Shown here: in pieces, positions 35,101 to 44,783 of the stretch
Layout of the letters: each line of letters starts with the position of its first letter
Numbering within the stretch: the stretch's first letter is position 1
Source of the DNA: Acinetobacter beijerinckii CIP 110307
GTDB lineage: Bacteria > Pseudomonadota > Gammaproteobacteria > Pseudomonadales > Moraxellaceae
Reading direction: 5' to 3'
DNA: 64,000 nucleotides
Assembly: GCF_000369005.1 (NCBI RefSeq)
Contig: NZ_KB849764.1
Coordinates: 186,702-250,701 of the forward strand
The notes under the pieces: generated by a model
Seen by the model: the letters and a program-made list of their open reading frames with translations, nothing else
Told to the model about the DNA's origin: nothing
The model's database searches: none
Made by a program: the position numbers and the translations under genes

Positions 35101-35345
35101 CAGTCATGATTGACTCCTGTATGTATATGGAGTTCTACCGCATCACTGCTAAATAATGGTGGCAGAACGAAAAGGGGTTAGCAGACTGGACATACAGAAC
35201 CAGCACGCGCGAACGCGTCCCCCTCCCGTTCTACCGCAAAGGGGGACGAGAAGGTTTTTACGCATACGAAGAATACTCAGAAGAATAAACCCTGATGCGC
35301 TGTATGAATCGGTCTGTCAAAACCGACTGACCATGAGGGTCAGCA
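35101..35345 (+). ncRNA. Candidate structured RNA, copy 2
   Basis: Hairpin AGTCA/TGACT (35102-35115); helix A 35117-35124 with 35190-35197 (8 pairs); helix B 35132-35139 with 35158-35168 (5+3 pairs around the same GGC bulge as copy 1); helix C 35146-35152 with 35178-35184 (7 pairs), interleaved with B to make a pseudoknot; hairpin D 35205-35209 with 35214-35218. Unpaired linkers ATAA before B', GAA..GGG before C' and ACTG after C' match copy 1, while the helices differ by compensating changes. A 22-base identical block lies at 35310-35331, continuing into CTGACC/GGTCAG (35327-35343). Confidence 0.6.
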
Positions 35346-35471
35346 AGCTCATCATAATCATAACGATTTCATAGGTCAATTCGATTTGTCCTGCTGATTT
35401 GTACAACTCAGTAAAAAATGAACAGCTATACGATTCCAAATTATTTCAAATACATATTACGGAAATGAAGC

Positions 35472-35513
35472 AACGCCAAGCACTGAACTGATGATCTCAG
35501 TCAAGGCGTTTTA
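35472..35513 (+). terminator. Terminator-like hairpin after structured RNA, copy 2
   Basis: AACGCC (35472-35477) pairs with GGCGTT (35505-35510), with an inner ACTGA/TCAGT pairing, followed by TTAAA. Same place as 4987-5011 but unrelated in sequence. Confidence 0.55.
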
Positions 35514-35545
35514 AACTCTTATTTCTTAAACATTGGAGAAGTTCC

Positions 35546-35779
35546 ATGTCGTATTTGGACGCAGAAGAAGAACCGTATAGCCCTCGTTTTAGAGAACCAC
35601 AACCACCGCAACTTAGCCTTGCTAGCGCACCGACGACTTTGGCGGTGCTGGGTATGAACCTTGCCAAGTCCATCGGCTTTTCACCGATGCTTGGTGGCGT
35701 GGCAGGCGCTGCATTAGGTGGCGTGATTTTAGTACTGGCAGATCAAACACGATCAAGCATTAGCACGCATAAATACTGA
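35546..35779 (+). CDS. Small membrane protein, copy 2 without zinc-ribbon
   Basis: A 77-residue homologue of the protein at 5035-5352. It keeps the hydrophobic Gly/Ala hairpin (TLAVLGMNLAKSIGFSPMLGG, then AGAALGGVILVLA), but the N-terminal CPYC and C-terminal CNHC parts are replaced by unrelated Pro-rich and Ser-rich ends. It lies 37 bases before DUF932. Confidence 0.6.
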   Translation: MSYLDAEEEPYSPRFREPQPPQLSLASAPTTLAVLGMNLAKSIGFSPMLGGVAGAALGGVILVLADQTRSSISTHKY

Positions 35780-35816
35780 GCAAACATCATTCAAATCAGA
35801 ATAAAGGACACATCTT

Positions 35817-36863
35817 ATGGCACATTTAGTTGAAACAATGGCATTCGTTGGACAAACCCCTTGGCATGGTTTAGGCAATCAACTGACACCAAATCAACCT
35901 TTAGAGGTTTGGGCACTGCAAGCTGGTATGGATTGGCGGATTGAATCTTCCGATGTCAGTTATATGGCGCAAAACCAACGTGGTCAAAACATGATTATGC
36001 CCTTTGAAGAACAGCGGGTACTTTATCGTTCTGATACTCATGCACCGTTATCAGTTGTGAGCCAACGCTTTCAGGAGGTACAACCGATGGAAATTCTACA
36101 CTTCTATCGTGATCTGACTGAACAATCAGGCTTTGAACTGGAAACAGCAGGGGTGCTCAAAGGTGGCAAGAAGTTCTGGGCATTGGCTAAAACTGGACAG
36201 ACCTCAGCTTTAAAAGGTAAAGATGTCAGTAATGGCTATATTCTTTTAGCAACTGCTTGTGATGGCACACTCGCTACTACCGCACAATTCACTTCAATAC
36301 GAGTGGTGTGTAACAACACTTTAGCGATTGCATTGAAATCACACAACAACTCATCGAACAATGCGGGCGTGGTTAAAGTTCCACACAGTACGCGTTTCGA
36401 TGCTGAGAAAGTCAAACAGCAATTGGGAATTTCAGTTCGTGCATGGGATGAACACATGTATGAAATGAAACAACTGAGTCAGCGTAAAGTCACACAGCAA
36501 GAAGCGGCTGCTTACTTTGATGCTGTATTCAACAATACCAATCTGAGTATGGTTGAGCAGGATGAAAGCATTATCCAGTTCTACCGCAATGCAGCCATGC
36601 CAAATCAAACAAATTCATCCAAAACTGAACCCAATGGACGAGCAATGTCGAAAGTCATGACCATGTTTAACGGACATGGACGTGGGGCAGAACTGAGTTC
36701 AGCCAAGGATACGGCGTATGGATTACTGTGTTCGATTACCGAGTTCTGTGACCATGAGCGTCGAGCGATGAGTACCGATCATCGTCTTGATTCAGCTTGG
36801 TTTGGTGCAGGGGCTGCTATTAAACAACGCGGTTTAGAACAGGCATTAAGAATGGTGACTTAA
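35817..36863 (+). CDS. DUF932 protein, copy 2
   Basis: The 348-residue protein is nearly identical to 5416-6465 from MAHLVETMAFVGQTPWHGLG to the end; differences cluster in a Ser/Asn-rich linker (SHNNSSNNAG) and around 'NQTNSSKTE'. Strong protein conservation contrasts with diverged flanks. Same inferred role with the adjacent YqaJ nuclease. Confidence 0.85.
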   Translation: MAHLVETMAFVGQTPWHGLGNQLTPNQPLEVWALQAGMDWRIESSDVSYMAQNQRGQNMIMPFEEQRVLYRSDTHAPLSVVSQRFQEVQPMEILHFYRDLTEQSGFELETAGVLKGGKKFWALAKTGQTSALKGKDVSNGYILLATACDGTLATTAQFTSIRVVCNNTLAIALKSHNNSSNNAGVVKVPHSTRFDAEKVKQQLGISVRAWDEHMYEMKQLSQRKVTQQEAAAYFDAVFNNTNLSMVEQDESIIQFYRNAAMPNQTNSSKTEPNGRAMSKVMTMFNGHGRGAELSSAKDTAYGLLCSITEFCDHERRAMSTDHRLDSAWFGAGAAIKQRGLEQALRMVT

Positions 36864-36946
36864 TAAACCTTGTCATTATTCAGTTTTATTTAAGAAAACT
36901 ATCTTATTTTAATCATCAGGTAAAACTTAAACCGCAGAACCCTTTC

Positions 36947-36975
36947 GCCACGTCACCCCCGACGTGGCTTTTTTT
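36947..36975 (+). terminator. Hairpin and T7 run in the YqaJ leader, copy 2
   Basis: GCCACGTC (36947-36954) pairs with GACGTGGC (36961-36968), followed by seven T and ATGCCC. The stem differs from copy 1 by a compensated change, while the flanks TTTCGCCAC and TTTATGCCC are kept. Confidence 0.65.
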
Positions 36976-37023
36976 ATGCCCAAAATTTAGCTTTAAGATT
37001 TTCGCTATACAGGAACATTTACA

Positions 37024-38145
37024 ATGAATAGTCATACGCAAATTCAAAACACGCTTAATCATCCACCCTTACAACCTTATCCCATCAAGATCGAGACAGA
37101 ACATAAAGCTGAAGTCGGAACACGAACTAAGAAAACACCAAAGAAAACCACTCAATTACCTTCAGCAAAACGACTGGCCAACACTAAACAGTTGAATTAC
37201 CAACAATGGCTAGAAGTTAGAAAGCAAGGCATCGGCAGCAGTGATGCTGCAACCGCATGTGGACTCAATCCCTATATGTCGATGTTAGAGCTGTGGATGA
37301 TCAAAACAGGTCGAATACAACAAAACATTGAAGATGAAAGTGCAGGACATGCACCGCTTTATTGGGGTAAGCAGCTTGAACCACTCGTGGCGCAATACTA
37401 CAGCATGCACACCAACCATAAAGTCCGTCGAGTTAATGCCGTACTTCAGCATCCTGATGAAGATAAAAACTTTATGTTGGCAAACTTGGATTATGCCGTA
37501 GTGGGCAATGAGGAAGTTCAAATCTTGGAATGCAAAACCGTAGGGGAATACGGTGCAAAGTTATGGCGAGATGGCGTGCCTTTATATGTGCTGTGTCAGG
37601 TACAGCATCAATTGGCAGTCACAGGCAAACAAGCAGCACATATCTGTGCCTTGATCTGTGGGCATGAAACCCGAATCTTTAAAGTGACGCGCAGTGAAAC
37701 GGTGATCAAATATATCGTAGATGCTGAACGTTACTTCTGGGAATGTGTAGAGAAGGATGTACCACCTGATGTGGATGCATCTGAGTCAGCAGCCAAAGCT
37801 TTACAACTGTTATATCCAGTTCATGTACCGCTGAGCAATACGGATTTATCTGAAGACCAAAAAGCCAATCAAGACTTTGAGCAATTGCTCAAACAACGTC
37901 ATTTGATTGAGCAGCATCAGGCAAGCTTTGATCAACTGAAACATCAAATCCAAGCCAAGATGCAAGATGCTGAACGGGCAACTTTTAAAACAGGATCAGT
38001 CACTTGGAAAAGATCAAAAGACTCGGTCAGCTTAGACAGTAAAGCGCTATTGCAACAGCATCCTGAGTTTTTACAACAGTTCCCACAAAACAAGCAGGGC
38101 ACACGGCGTTTTCAGATTTATGCAGATGATGATCAGTCCAAATAA
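37024..38145 (+). CDS. YqaJ-family exonuclease, copy 2
   Basis: A 373-residue protein, close homologue of 6636-7778 with a shorter N-terminal linker. It keeps GIGSSDAATACGLNPY, LANLDYAVV, ILECKTVGEYG and CQVQHQLAVTG, so the nuclease should be active. The C-terminal helical region is more diverged. Confidence 0.88.
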   Translation: MNSHTQIQNTLNHPPLQPYPIKIETEHKAEVGTRTKKTPKKTTQLPSAKRLANTKQLNYQQWLEVRKQGIGSSDAATACGLNPYMSMLELWMIKTGRIQQNIEDESAGHAPLYWGKQLEPLVAQYYSMHTNHKVRRVNAVLQHPDEDKNFMLANLDYAVVGNEEVQILECKTVGEYGAKLWRDGVPLYVLCQVQHQLAVTGKQAAHICALICGHETRIFKVTRSETVIKYIVDAERYFWECVEKDVPPDVDASESAAKALQLLYPVHVPLSNTDLSEDQKANQDFEQLLKQRHLIEQHQASFDQLKHQIQAKMQDAERATFKTGSVTWKRSKDSVSLDSKALLQQHPEFLQQFPQNKQGTRRFQIYADDDQSK

Positions 38146-38252
38146 ATTAGCCTAAGCAGACTCACTAAACTGCCCAAACATTCTTCACCCATTCAACTTT
38201 ATTTACCTAATCCATTTAATCCCAAATCCATCAAAAAAGCGCAAAACAGCCC

Positions 38253-38295
38253 CCGCTCCCTATAAGCACGTTGAGGAAACGTACCTATAGAGAGC
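38253..38295. repeat. Compound hairpin in the Gp3-like leader of copy 2
   Basis: GCTC/GAGC, CTATA/TATAG and ACGTT/AACGT nest to give 14 pairs with two small interruptions and a GAGGA loop (38255-38295). It is absent from the copy 1 leader, which has a terminator there instead. May be a small mobile repeat or attenuator. Confidence 0.4.
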
Positions 38296-38396
38296 AAATG
38301 GACTGCCTTGCGAGATTTATATGCATTTCAAAAAATGACTGCTTCTTACTCATATCAAAGGGGCATCAGTCAAAAATTACCACAGAGGAATTTAAC

Positions 38397-39299
38397 ATGA
38401 TTAAAGGTTTAGCAATCACACCACCTGTACTTGGTCGTATCAGCATCGGCAAGATCGTAGAGAAGAACGGCAAACGACTGCCTGAAAAGGATGATCAGTT
38501 TACTATCACTAGCCAAATCCAGAACAAGGAGGGGTGGGTCAAACATCCATTGGATGAACAACTACGAGCTAAAGCACCGAATCAGAACCAAAAGCTGAGA
38601 AGCATTCCAGTACGTATGATCTTCAACGATCCGGAACTGAACCTACGGGCAGAATACAGCTTATTTGATCGACAAACAGGGCGCTTAATCTGTTCAGGCA
38701 ACGGCGAAAGCTGTCAGCGCCTTGGTCAGAATGGTATTGAACAACACCCATGCCCATCCCCTGACCTATGTCCATTGGCACAGGGAGGACTGTGTAAGCC
38801 TTACGGCAGACTCTACGTCAATCTAGATGAATCGGATGAATTCGGTACATTTATCTTTAGGACTACTGGTTTTAATAGTATTCGGACATTGGCAGCAAGA
38901 CTTCGTTACTATCATGCTGCATCGGGTGACCTACTTTCATGCTTGCCATTACAACTGACTTTACGAGGTAAAAGCACCACACAAAGCTATCGTACCCCGA
39001 TCTATTACGTAGACTTGACCTTACGTGATGGAGTGAACTTTAGTGAAGCCATTACTTCAGCTAAACAGATGGATGAACAAAGCAAGGCAGCAGGATTTTA
39101 TCAGGAGGCGTTGGACCATGTGGCACGACAGGGCTACGGTAATGCCAGTTTAGAGGTAGCTGGTGAAGAGGGGTTGGATATTTTTCAGGAGTTTTATTTA
39201 GATGAAACCAAACCTGAACAGCATCAACAAATCCATAATTTAAGTCATGTTCAGGATATTCATAAAGGGTTGCAGCAGAGTGTACAGGCTTTGAATTAA
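38397..39299 (+). CDS. Gp3-like / metal-binding protein, copy 2
   Basis: ATG 38397 with AGAGGAA upstream; a longer frame from 38271 crosses the compound hairpin and is rejected. The 300-residue protein matches copy 1 throughout, including the CSGNGESC...CPSPDLCPLAQGGLC metal-like segment, and ends QQSVQALN. It is followed by a GGGATC/GATCCC terminator and then by unrelated cargo. Confidence 0.75.
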   Translation: MIKGLAITPPVLGRISIGKIVEKNGKRLPEKDDQFTITSQIQNKEGWVKHPLDEQLRAKAPNQNQKLRSIPVRMIFNDPELNLRAEYSLFDRQTGRLICSGNGESCQRLGQNGIEQHPCPSPDLCPLAQGGLCKPYGRLYVNLDESDEFGTFIFRTTGFNSIRTLAARLRYYHAASGDLLSCLPLQLTLRGKSTTQSYRTPIYYVDLTLRDGVNFSEAITSAKQMDEQSKAAGFYQEALDHVARQGYGNASLEVAGEEGLDIFQEFYLDETKPEQHQQIHNLSHVQDIHKGLQQSVQALN

Positions 39300-39305
39300 A
39301 TGAAT

Positions 39306-39333
39306 GGGATCGGGAGATCCCTTTTATTTTTTT
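39306..39333 (+). terminator. Terminator after Gp3-like gene, copy 2
   Basis: GGGATC (39306-39311) pairs with GATCCC (39316-39321), followed by a T-rich tail. Confidence 0.75.
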
Positions 39334-39445
39334 AATTTTTGGAAAAAATGACATAGGTAAAAGCTCAATAATGACAATGTTTCTAATTATTGTTTAAATA
39401 TAATATTTTGTAAGTTTAGGCTGATTTTAAGTTAAGGTGCAATCT

Positions 39446-39652
39446 GTGAAGAAATCTAAAACATCTATATTCATCTGTATCATTTTATTGGGAGGTATAG
39501 TTCTAAGTACGGGCTGCGAAACAGAACAAAAAAAAGATAAAAGCTCTAGTCCAATGGTTTCATACAATGAAGATTTTGTAAAAAAACAAGCGCAGTTAAT
39601 AAATGAAGGGAAAAATTCAAAAGATCAATTAATCAACTCTTCTTCAAATTAG
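39446..39652 (+). CDS. Small lipoprotein preceding the Rhs gene
   Basis: A GTG start at 39446 (AAGG eight bases upstream) encodes a lipoprotein signal ending in VLSTGC and about 45 mature residues, mostly polar and Lys-rich. An in-frame GTG at 39437 is an alternative. It ends nine bases before the Rhs start, so it is cotranscribed and may help deliver or anchor the Rhs protein at the envelope. That role is inferred. Confidence 0.65.
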   Translation: MKKSKTSIFICIILLGGIVLSTGCETEQKKDKSSSPMVSYNEDFVKKQAQLINEGKNSKDQLINSSSN

Positions 39653-39660
39653 TGGGTGAA

Positions 39661-42600
39661 ATGATGATAAAAATTAGAGGAATTGTTGTTTTACTCACCA
39701 CACTTTTATTTATTATTTTAAAATCTGTACATGCCACCTCAGATGTCGTTGCACAGAATTATGCAGCCGCAAGGTCTGCTGGTATTCAATCTTGTACAGT
39801 TGGATACAATGTATTAAGTGGTGATGTTAATTATCAGCAGCAACTTATCACTGGGAAGTTACCCTATTCATTCAATTATAAAGCTCCACTCAGACTAAAT
39901 ATTTCTTCAGCTCAAGAATTTGCTCAGCCAGAAAATAGTACTTTGGGTTGGTCAGATAACTACCAATCATCTATTTTGATTCAAAGGATTTCTACTAAAA
40001 CTACACAATACCAAAGTTCAAGATTTTATTATAAGACAAGTAGTTCAAAGTATTATACTTATGAGACTTCAAATCCAGTAACGACAACTTTTAATGCTAA
40101 AGTGATATTTGTTCGGTTGCCAGGTGAACAGACTTCTCAAATATTTAAAGAAGAAAATGGTCAATTTCAGCGACTAGAAAGTGCTGATGCAATGAATGAT
40201 TTTAATTCAACGGCGATACAACAACTGAATTGGAAGAGTTCATTAGGTGGATATTCATTAAGCTGGTCAGGCAATAATCTAATTATTCAAAAGTACGGCA
40301 CAAAATTTACAGTTACAAGTAGTTCTCATGTGATCGCACCATCGGCAACTTATAATGATACTATTTATAAATATTTAGATGCAAGTTTGCAGGAGCAAGA
40401 AACATCTAGTTTTTGGTCTACCTCAAGTGCTACACGAACAAATACCGCATTGTATTTACAGACATCAGCAACAAGTTCAATTGACTTGCATAGAATTGAA
40501 AATATAGAAGTAAAAGGTCAAAGCTTAAAAATGCAATACGATGGTCGTATGAATTTAAACCAAGTTTCAGATCAATATAATAATAAAATCGTATTAGAAC
40601 GTAATTTTCATGAGTCAAGTTCAGGTAGTACTCAAACCATAGATGAATCTCGTTTAGTAACTAAAGCTACCTATACCGCAACTGGGCAGACGACCTCTCA
40701 GGTTGCTGAATTTAAATATCAATCTTACGATGTTTCTACACCGAGTACGGGCATTAAAAGTAAGGTTTATGCATTAACTGAAAGTAATTCAACAGGTGCT
40801 GGTAAAACAAGTTTTATCAGTACCTTAACCGAGTTGGGGGCAATCAAAGCCTATGTCGCTCGTAAAGGTCGAACATCGGATGCAAGCTATAACTATCCTG
40901 TCCTTACCCAAGTAAAGAATTCTTTGGATCAAATTGTACGTCAGTGGAATATTACTCAGAACTATTTACTTGCGACAGATGGGACCTATTCTATTGCACA
41001 AACGACTTTGCGTTCATTTACTCCGAATACAACCAATACGGCATATGATAATACTTCTATCTACAATGATATTGATCGCACAATTACTACGTCAATTGCC
41101 TTAGGCAACTCAACTGGTACTAACACACTTAAATCAACATTATCAGGTTCATCGTTATTAAAAGTTGAAGCAAGTGGCTATCCATGTTTGAGTTTTGGTA
41201 AAACTCCAATTAAATCCGCTGAGTTTTCAATCCCAAAAAGTCAATTATTACAAATTACAGATGCGAAAGATCATATAGCAAATATAAATTACGATTATCG
41301 AGATAGGCTCAGTGGTATTCTTGAAGCGAACGGAACTTCAGTGAGCCGTAATACTAGCTATATTTATGGGAGTGCTGAAACTTCTCAGTTTGATGTACCT
41401 GTTCTAATAGCCATTTTTACTCCAGATTCTAGTCAATACACAGTCGTTACTAATACCGTCAACGCACAAGGAAATATTACATCACAAACACAAACATCAA
41501 GTCAGTCAGGAAGTACCAGTAAAGTTACAACCTACAGTTATGATGAGACAGCAACCAGTAAGCATTTTGCTCGTTTAATTAGTGTAGATGGGCCACGTAC
41601 TGGCACAGCAGATAAAATCACTTATAGCTATGACAACTTTGGTAACTTGGCGAGTCAATCACAAACGGTAAATGGTGCAGTCCGTACCACACAATACTTA
41701 AACTATAATACTTTTGGCAATCCTGAACGAATTGTCCACCCAACAGGTTTAGTGGATCAATTTGTTTATAATGCGGATGGTACTTTAAAAAGTCAAACTA
41801 CAGGTGTGGGTGGAGCAACAGGAGCAATCACAGGTCAAACTACAAGTTTTACTTACAACGCTTTAAAACAAAAAATCAGTGAAACTAGTCCTGATGGTGA
41901 GATCACACAATTTACCTATGACCTAGCAGGAAGGCTAACGCAAATAACTTTACCGAATGGAAATAAAGTACAAAAGAATTACTACTCTATCGGCGCACTG
42001 GCGAGTGAAAAGAATTTAACAAGTGCAGGAGTAGTTGCTTCAGAAAGCTATCAATATCTTGATAGCAAAGGTTTTGTCTCAAAAATCCAACAGGGAAGTG
42101 ATCCTACACGTCAATTCACTACATTTAGTTATGACAATAATGGAAATTTAACTCAGACCACAAGTGCGGCAGGAATCATTGAAAAATGGAGCTATGATGC
42201 ACTCAATCGTATGGTCAGCCATACAGATGGTGCAGGGAATGTAGATACAACGGCTTATGATGTGAATGACAACGTCACAGTTGCTAAAGATGCTCTGAAT
42301 GCTGGAACGAATCCTTTTAGCTATCGAAACGGTAAAACCTTAACTCAGGAAGTGAATAGTGATTATGGCACGAAAACTTATAGCTACAACGAAGCAGACC
42401 AACTCACCCAACGTTTACATGGTGCACGTAAATGTAATTTTAATAATTTAGATGAGTTGGGTCGCTATCGAGCATTTGCATGTACTGCGAATAGTGGAAC
42501 GACTGCAAGTGAATATCAGATCAATGATAATTACACCTATGACCAAAGTCGTTATGGACGATTAGATAAAGTCAGTACAGGCTTGACAGGTTATGATGTT

Positions 42601-44472
42601 GATACAAGCTATAGCTACGATGCTTATGACCGAGTTACTGCAAAAGCAACCATCAACCAGCTATTTAACCGATATGCTGTCAAAACAGGTCAGTCTCTGA
42701 ATGTAAATTATGGATACAGCATAGGAGGAAAACCAACAGCATTGACCTTACCATCTGGTCGAACTATTACCTATGTGTACAATGCACAAGGCATGCTCAG
42801 CAGTATCAATCTTTATGGCAATCCATTGATACGTAACATCAGCTATGATGGTGCTAATCGTGTCACAGGATGGTTGTGGAGCTCAGCAGGAAATGCAAGT
42901 TACAGCCAAAGTTATAACAATGATGGCTCGACGAATAACATTACTAATAAAAACAGTGCAGGTACTACAAACTATTCATTAACCTATGGTTATGACAAAG
43001 TTGGACGTATTACTCAACTGACAAGAAACAATGGTACTAAAGACAATTATGGCTACGACAATGTTGATCGTTTGACCAGTGAAAGTCGTACCACAGGCAC
43101 AACCCAAACCTATAGCATTACTTATACTTACGACAAAAACGGCAACCGTACTAGCCTCACAGCAACAGGTCAGCATATGCAACCTGCTGCGAGTGCAACT
43201 TACTCTTACTCAGGCAACAAACTCTCCAGTTTCAGCAAAGGTGGTGTAGGTCAAAGCATCAGCCACACAGACAATGGTGAATTGACTCATGGTGCAACCC
43301 CAACCTATGATAATGGGGCGAGACGTAAAGTTGATCGTATAAGCAGCACAGACTACTACTACATGAACTACAATCATAAAAATGAACGTAGCTTCAAAAA
43401 TAGAGTACTCAACAGTGCGATAACTACCATGACCCAGTACATCTACGATGAACAAAGTCATTTGATAGGGGAATACGACAAACTTGGCGCACAGGTTGAA
43501 TATGTGTGGTTAGGAGACAAACCGATTGCAGCAATTTATGGTAGTGGTGCAGCGACGAAGATTTATTACATTGTTACGGACCATCTCAACACGCCAAGAC
43601 GTTTAATCGACAGTGCAACCCATGCAATTGCATGGAGTTGGGACTCAACCGCCTTTGGTTTAGGCAACCCAACAGGTACAGTGACCTTTAACCTACGCTT
43701 CCCTGGTCAGTACTTTGATGCAGCAACAGGTCATTTTTATAACCACAACCGTTACTATAACCCTGAACTAGGTCGTTATATGGAGCCTGATCCGATTGGA
43801 TTAGAGGGTGGGCTGAATCCGTATGCTTATGCGGGTAGTAATCCTGTGATGAATGTTGATCCGAGCGGGTTATTGTTCCAAGAATTATCAGAAAAAGCTT
43901 TAAGAACTCCAAATTTGGATATGCCATCAATCCCTCAACCCATATTTGATGCATTAATGGGGGCTGCAAATAGTGCATCTTTTGGTATTGGACAGCCATT
44001 TAGTAATTGGGTAAATGGTTACCCAACAGCCAATATGGACTCATCTGCTTATAAGCTCGGAGAGTATGGTTCTGTAGCTGGTGGTGTAGGTGGATTGGTA
44101 GTTAACGGTGCCCGAAGTATTATACGAGAGGTAGGGGTTTCAGTGTGGGATATGGCTTCTCCTACAGTAAGCAGAACTGTACTTAGACAAAGGGATCCAT
44201 CTATTATTACACCTGATAATTTCTTCCAAGGAGCTCGTTATACTGATAAAGTTAAAACGCAGGCTTCATCAGGAGATTACCATTCTTTTCCTCAGGCAAT
44301 AGATGGATTCGCCTCAATAGGAAAGGTGTCTAGACTTCAAGGTGGTGATAAGTTATATAGATGGAAATTAGAAATACCAGGTGCTTATAGAGGAAAGGAC
44401 GGGATTTTTGAATACATCCGTAATCATAATGGTACTATTAATCATCGTCTTTTTGAGCCTAATAAGAAATAA
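39661..44472 (+). CDS. Sec-exported RHS-repeat polymorphic toxin
   Basis: From ATG 39661 the protein has 1603 residues: a Sec signal peptide (about 1-26), an N-terminal Ser/Thr-rich region, many YD repeats (YSYDNFGNL, FTYDLAGRL, TYSYNEADQL, about 590-1300), the RHS core end (YYIVTDHLNTPRRLID, FPGQYFDAATGHFYNHNRYYNPELGRYMEPDPIGLEGGLNPYAYAGSNP) and a variable tip of about 210 residues after VMNVDPSGL. The tip has a helical pretoxin part and a final basic domain ending in GTINHRLFEPNKK. There is no PAAR domain, so export looks Sec-dependent rather than classical type VI. The catalytic type of the tip is not recognised. Confidence 0.85.
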   Translation: MMIKIRGIVVLLTTLLFIILKSVHATSDVVAQNYAAARSAGIQSCTVGYNVLSGDVNYQQQLITGKLPYSFNYKAPLRLNISSAQEFAQPENSTLGWSDNYQSSILIQRISTKTTQYQSSRFYYKTSSSKYYTYETSNPVTTTFNAKVIFVRLPGEQTSQIFKEENGQFQRLESADAMNDFNSTAIQQLNWKSSLGGYSLSWSGNNLIIQKYGTKFTVTSSSHVIAPSATYNDTIYKYLDASLQEQETSSFWSTSSATRTNTALYLQTSATSSIDLHRIENIEVKGQSLKMQYDGRMNLNQVSDQYNNKIVLERNFHESSSGSTQTIDESRLVTKATYTATGQTTSQVAEFKYQSYDVSTPSTGIKSKVYALTESNSTGAGKTSFISTLTELGAIKAYVARKGRTSDASYNYPVLTQVKNSLDQIVRQWNITQNYLLATDGTYSIAQTTLRSFTPNTTNTAYDNTSIYNDIDRTITTSIALGNSTGTNTLKSTLSGSSLLKVEASGYPCLSFGKTPIKSAEFSIPKSQLLQITDAKDHIANINYDYRDRLSGILEANGTSVSRNTSYIYGSAETSQFDVPVLIAIFTPDSSQYTVVTNTVNAQGNITSQTQTSSQSGSTSKVTTYSYDETATSKHFARLISVDGPRTGTADKITYSYDNFGNLASQSQTVNGAVRTTQYLNYNTFGNPERIVHPTGLVDQFVYNADGTLKSQTTGVGGATGAITGQTTSFTYNALKQKISETSPDGEITQFTYDLAGRLTQITLPNGNKVQKNYYSIGALASEKNLTSAGVVASESYQYLDSKGFVSKIQQGSDPTRQFTTFSYDNNGNLTQTTSAAGIIEKWSYDALNRMVSHTDGAGNVDTTAYDVNDNVTVAKDALNAGTNPFSYRNGKTLTQEVNSDYGTKTYSYNEADQLTQRLHGARKCNFNNLDELGRYRAFACTANSGTTASEYQINDNYTYDQSRYGRLDKVSTGLTGYDVDTSYSYDAYDRVTAKATINQLFNRYAVKTGQSLNVNYGYSIGGKPTALTLPSGRTITYVYNAQGMLSSINLYGNPLIRNISYDGANRVTGWLWSSAGNASYSQSYNNDGSTNNITNKNSAGTTNYSLTYGYDKVGRITQLTRNNGTKDNYGYDNVDRLTSESRTTGTTQTYSITYTYDKNGNRTSLTATGQHMQPAASATYSYSGNKLSSFSKGGVGQSISHTDNGELTHGATPTYDNGARRKVDRISSTDYYYMNYNHKNERSFKNRVLNSAITTMTQYIYDEQSHLIGEYDKLGAQVEYVWLGDKPIAAIYGSGAATKIYYIVTDHLNTPRRLIDSATHAIAWSWDSTAFGLGNPTGTVTFNLRFPGQYFDAATGHFYNHNRYYNPELGRYMEPDPIGLEGGLNPYAYAGSNPVMNVDPSGLLFQELSEKALRTPNLDMPSIPQPIFDALMGAANSASFGIGQPFSNWVNGYPTANMDSSAYKLGEYGSVAGGVGGLVVNGARSIIREVGVSVWDMASPTVSRTVLRQRDPSIITPDNFFQGARYTDKVKTQASSGDYHSFPQAIDGFASIGKVSRLQGGDKLYRWKLEIPGAYRGKDGIFEYIRNHNGTINHRLFEPNKK

Positions 44473-44483
44473 GGGAATAAATT

Positions 44484-44783
44484 ATGCTAAGTCAAATTTT
44501 GGAATTGTATTCTCGTTGTGGTGAGAGTCTTGGAAAGATTGGAATAGATGAAGCCGTTTTACCAATTTGTGAGATTAATAATGCTTTAAATCTTTTTATG
44601 CAGAATAAAATCTTAATTTTGGGTGGAGATTTGTACATTAAAAGTGATTCAGATAATTTTGAAAATTTATATGCTGATTGGTTTTATGAAGGTGTAAATT
44701 ATTCTGAAAGTATTCTTGATGCTAAAAATTATTTATCTAGATTTGAAGATGGGAATATATATGTTTCTTTTGTATTTAAATAG
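44484..44783 (+). CDS. Putative immunity protein for the Rhs tip
   Basis: A 99-residue acidic cytoplasmic protein 11 bases after the Rhs gene. It has no signal peptide. Position, size and acidity are those of immunity partners of polymorphic toxins; no family is recognised. Confidence 0.6.
   Translation: MLSQILELYSRCGESLGKIGIDEAVLPICEINNALNLFMQNKILILGGDLYIKSDSDNFENLYADWFYEGVNYSESILDAKNYLSRFEDGNIYVSFVFK

Larger units (their letters stand above)
34852..35545. other. Long non-coding region of backbone copy 2
   Basis: Homologous in position and in part of its sequence to 4236-5034. No credible gene; contains the structured-RNA core (35101-35345) and a terminator-like hairpin (35472-35513). Confidence 0.6.

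Noticed and set aside
35156..35374. Short plus-strand frame inside the copy 2 RNA region
   Set aside because: Arg/Pro-rich translation of hairpins and no counterpart at 4621-4830.
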